A stretch of 64,000 nucleotides of DNA from Pedobacter antarcticus (GTDB lineage Bacteria > Bacteroidota > Bacteroidia > Sphingobacteriales > Sphingobacteriaceae): assembly GCF_900112985.1 (NCBI RefSeq), contig NZ_FONS01000002.1:248001-312000 (forward strand). Direction: 5' to 3'. A program made the translations under genes and the position numbers. Positions 62,295 to 64,000 of this stretch are shown here, piece by piece. The number at the start of each line of letters is the position of its first letter. Position 1 is the first letter of the stretch. The notes beneath the pieces are model-generated. The model did no database searches, had not been told where the DNA came from, and saw nothing but the letters and a program-made list of their open reading frames with translations.

Positions 62295-63548
62295 ATGTTA
62301 AAATATCAGAACACAGCTAAATCTTTGCAAAATAGGTTTGCAGCATATGTCAAAATAGATACGCAATCTGATGCTTCCTCTGTTACGGTGCCTTCTACTG
62401 CTAAACAGAAGAATCTGGGAAGCCTGCTTGTTACTGAGTTAAAAGCAATGGGGATCGCCGATGCACATCTGGATGAATATGGCTATGTATATGCCACTAT
62501 TCCTTCGAACACAATTAAAGACGTTCCCGTTATTTGTTTCTGCTCGCATATGGATACTTCACCTGATTGCAGTGGATTCGAAGTTAAACCGATCATTCAT
62601 ACCAATTATCAGGGTCAGGATCTGATCCTTCCCGATGATCCTTCTGTTGTACTCCGTATGTCTGAACACAGAGACCTGAAGGATCAGATCGGCAATGATA
62701 TTATCACGGCGAGCGGAACAACGCTTTTGGGTGCAGATAATAAAGCCGGTGTAGCAGAAATTATGGAGGCTGCGGCTTTCCTCATTGCCAACCCTGAAGT
62801 TAAACACGGGACCATTAAAATTCTGTTCACGCCAGATGAGGAAATCGGACGAGGTGTAGATCATGCAGATCTGCAGAAATTAGGTGCCGACTTTGCTTAT
62901 ACAATAGATGGGGAGACCTGTGGTTCTATTGAAGATGAAACGTTCTCTGCTGATGGAGCAGTATTAAAGATTCAGGGTATTAGTGCACACCCGGGTTTTG
63001 CAAAGGGAAAAATGGAGAGTGCGATTAAAATTCTGGGGGATATTCTTCATGCTTTGCCTAAGGATAGACTTAGTCCGGAATCTACTTCACAAAAAGAAGG
63101 GTTTATTCATCCTGTACAGGTTTCAGGAAGTGTTGAGCAGGCCGAGGCACATTTTATTATCAGGGATTTTGATGATGAACAGCTTGCAGCCCATGGTAAC
63201 GAACTGGAAAATATCGTTAAAGAAGTTATGCAGTATTATCCCGGCTCCGCATATGAGCTGGAGATTAAAACTCAATATCGTAATATGAAAAAGGTGCTTG
63301 ATGAATATCCTCATGTGCTTGAATACGGTGCACTGGCCATAGAAAGGGCAGGAGTAACTGTCAAAAAACAAAGTATCCGTGGAGGAACTGATGGATCCAG
63401 GCTCTCGCTGATGGGACTGCCTTGTCCAAATATATTTGCAGGAGAACATGCCTTTCATGGAAGGATGGAATGGGCCTCTGTTCAGGATATGGAGAAAGCG
63501 GTACAGACCATTATTAATCTTGCCCAGATCTGGGAAGAAAAAAGTTAA
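62295..63548 (+). CDS. pepT: Tripeptide aminopeptidase PepT
   Basis: A 417-residue M20 peptidase. The zinc-binding motif CSHMDTSPD, TLLGADNKAGVAEIMEA, TPDEEIGRGVDHAD, GETCGSIEDETFSAD and GGTDGSRLSLMGLPCPN with GEHAFHGRMEW give a complete active site. It releases N-terminal residues from tripeptides in the cytoplasm. The gene is divergent from the rhomboid gene and ends at a GC-rich hairpin. Confidence 0.96.
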   Translation: MLKYQNTAKSLQNRFAAYVKIDTQSDASSVTVPSTAKQKNLGSLLVTELKAMGIADAHLDEYGYVYATIPSNTIKDVPVICFCSHMDTSPDCSGFEVKPIIHTNYQGQDLILPDDPSVVLRMSEHRDLKDQIGNDIITASGTTLLGADNKAGVAEIMEAAAFLIANPEVKHGTIKILFTPDEEIGRGVDHADLQKLGADFAYTIDGETCGSIEDETFSADGAVLKIQGISAHPGFAKGKMESAIKILGDILHALPKDRLSPESTSQKEGFIHPVQVSGSVEQAEAHFIIRDFDDEQLAAHGNELENIVKEVMQYYPGSAYELEIKTQYRNMKKVLDEYPHVLEYGALAIERAGVTVKKQSIRGGTDGSRLSLMGLPCPNIFAGEHAFHGRMEWASVQDMEKAVQTIINLAQIWEEKS

Positions 63549-63558
63549 AAAACAGCCC

Positions 63559-63604
63559 CCCCCCTTTATTGATGCTGCTTTCGGCTGGATGTTTTAAAGG
63601 GGGG
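63559..63604. terminator. Hairpin terminator between pepT and the methyltransferase
   Basis: CCCCCCTTTA (63559-63568) pairs exactly with TAAAGGGGGG (63595-63604). The C-run is nine bases long (63556-63564), a likely slippage site. Both genes converge here. Confidence 0.65.
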
Positions 63605-63624
63605 CTTATAATAGGACAGGTGTT

Positions 63625-64000
63625 TTAAGATCTCGATATGCGCATCTCTGCAAGATATTGGTCTTCTCCGGTGTCGAATAATAAATGGCACTCCCAGCCG
63701 CATTCTTTTGCAATCTTTTTAAGGGTAAAAGGGTCTATATACAGCCAGTTGAACCACTCTCCGGTTTCTCCGCGGTAAGCATACTGGTAGCTCACTTCTC
63801 CAAAATATTTATCGGTTGGTTTCTCCATTTCTTCATAGAGGTAACTGATGTCGGAACTGTCGAAAAGTAATTGACCATCTTCGTTTAACAGTGTTTTCGC
63901 ATGTTCGAGAAACCGTCTGAAGCCTTCTAGTGTTCCGGTTAGCCCAATGCCATTCATCAGGAAAAGAAGAGTATCGAATTTCTCACCGCTATAGGTATAA
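63625..64000 (-). CDS. SAM-dependent methyltransferase, N-terminus beyond the window
   Basis: The C-terminal 125 residues of a class I methyltransferase. The frame stays open to base 64000: EKFDTLLFLMNGIGLTGTLEGFRRFLEHAKTLL is the strand and helix after the SAM site, followed by GQLLFDSSDISYLYE and ECGWECHLLFDTGEDQYLAEM. Only the N-terminal SAM-binding part is missing. It is the typical FDTxLxLMNGIGLxG subfamily of Bacteroidota; substrate unknown. Confidence 0.85.
   Translation of the reverse strand, partial: YTYSGEKFDTLLFLMNGIGLTGTLEGFRRFLEHAKTLLNEDGQLLFDSSDISYLYEEMEKPTDKYFGEVSYQYAYRGETGEWFNWLYIDPFTLKKIAKECGWECHLLFDTGEDQYLAEMRISRS

Overview
The window looks like a chromosomal segment of a Bacteroidota species, most likely Sphingobacteriaceae (Pedobacter-like). 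The reasons are two SusC/SusD pairs, Bacteroidota-type promoters (TTTG, 19 bp, TAnnTTTG) without Shine-Dalgarno dependence, many lipoproteins, Tat-exported Gfo/Idh/MocA oxidoreductases and an AT-leaning base composition. I saw no rRNA, tRNA, CRISPR array, transposase or integrase. The left edge holds only the terminator of an unseen gene; the right edge cuts a methyltransferase.

Region 1 (236-18504) is a sugar-acid utilisation locus. A minus-strand operon encodes a Gfo/Idh/MocA oxidoreductase, a hexuronate MFS transporter, an SDR (probable fructuronate reductase), UxuA, UxaC, KDG kinase and KDPG aldolase: the full route from glucuronate to pyruvate and glyceraldehyde-3-phosphate. A LacI-family repressor follows, then a plus-strand operon of SusC, SusD, a lipoprotein joining a PVC-type heme-binding domain, HEAT repeats and a cytochrome c, and a double DUF1080 (3-keto-disaccharide hydrolase) protein. 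The same 14-bp operator lies just downstream of near-identical promoters for both operons, and a variant lies in front of lacI, so the three units probably form one local regulon.

Region 2 (18687-25421) is a complete ebo cluster (eboA-F) headed by a TMEM220-family gene; ebo clusters are linked to export or trafficking of a poorly defined metabolite. Region 3 (25565-27261) is a DarT/DarG DNA ADP-ribosylation toxin-antitoxin pair. Region 4 (27353-36420) has three carbohydrate-active genes (GH92, GH29, GH130-like) around a probable copper or redox cassette: a small Cys protein, MbnP, MbnH (diheme, MauG/CcP type), a CDICGCG-headed beta-barrel and a lipoprotein. The GH92 enzyme has Gln where family members normally carry the catalytic acid.

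Region 5 (36506-40138) holds small housekeeping or unassigned genes (cupin, Crp-like regulator, epimerase, DsrE, OmpA lipoprotein). Region 6 (40448-47799) is a second oxidoreductase/DUF1080 locus: two Tat-exported and one cytosolic Gfo/Idh/MocA protein plus a 1143-residue HEAT-DUF1080-DUF1080 fusion. With region 1 it suggests glycoside breakdown by way of 3-keto sugars. Region 7 (47789-49116) is the oddest DNA: a tiny membrane protein behind a structured leader, a truncated hemoglobin with C-ending codons, a degenerate G-poor repeat array and a 112-bp imperfect palindrome. Region 8 (49117-64000) holds a YitT transporter, a second SusCD pair with no enzyme beside it, and mostly core genes (GNAT, M28 peptidase, DUF4407, rhodanese, dipeptide epimerase, rhomboid, PepT).
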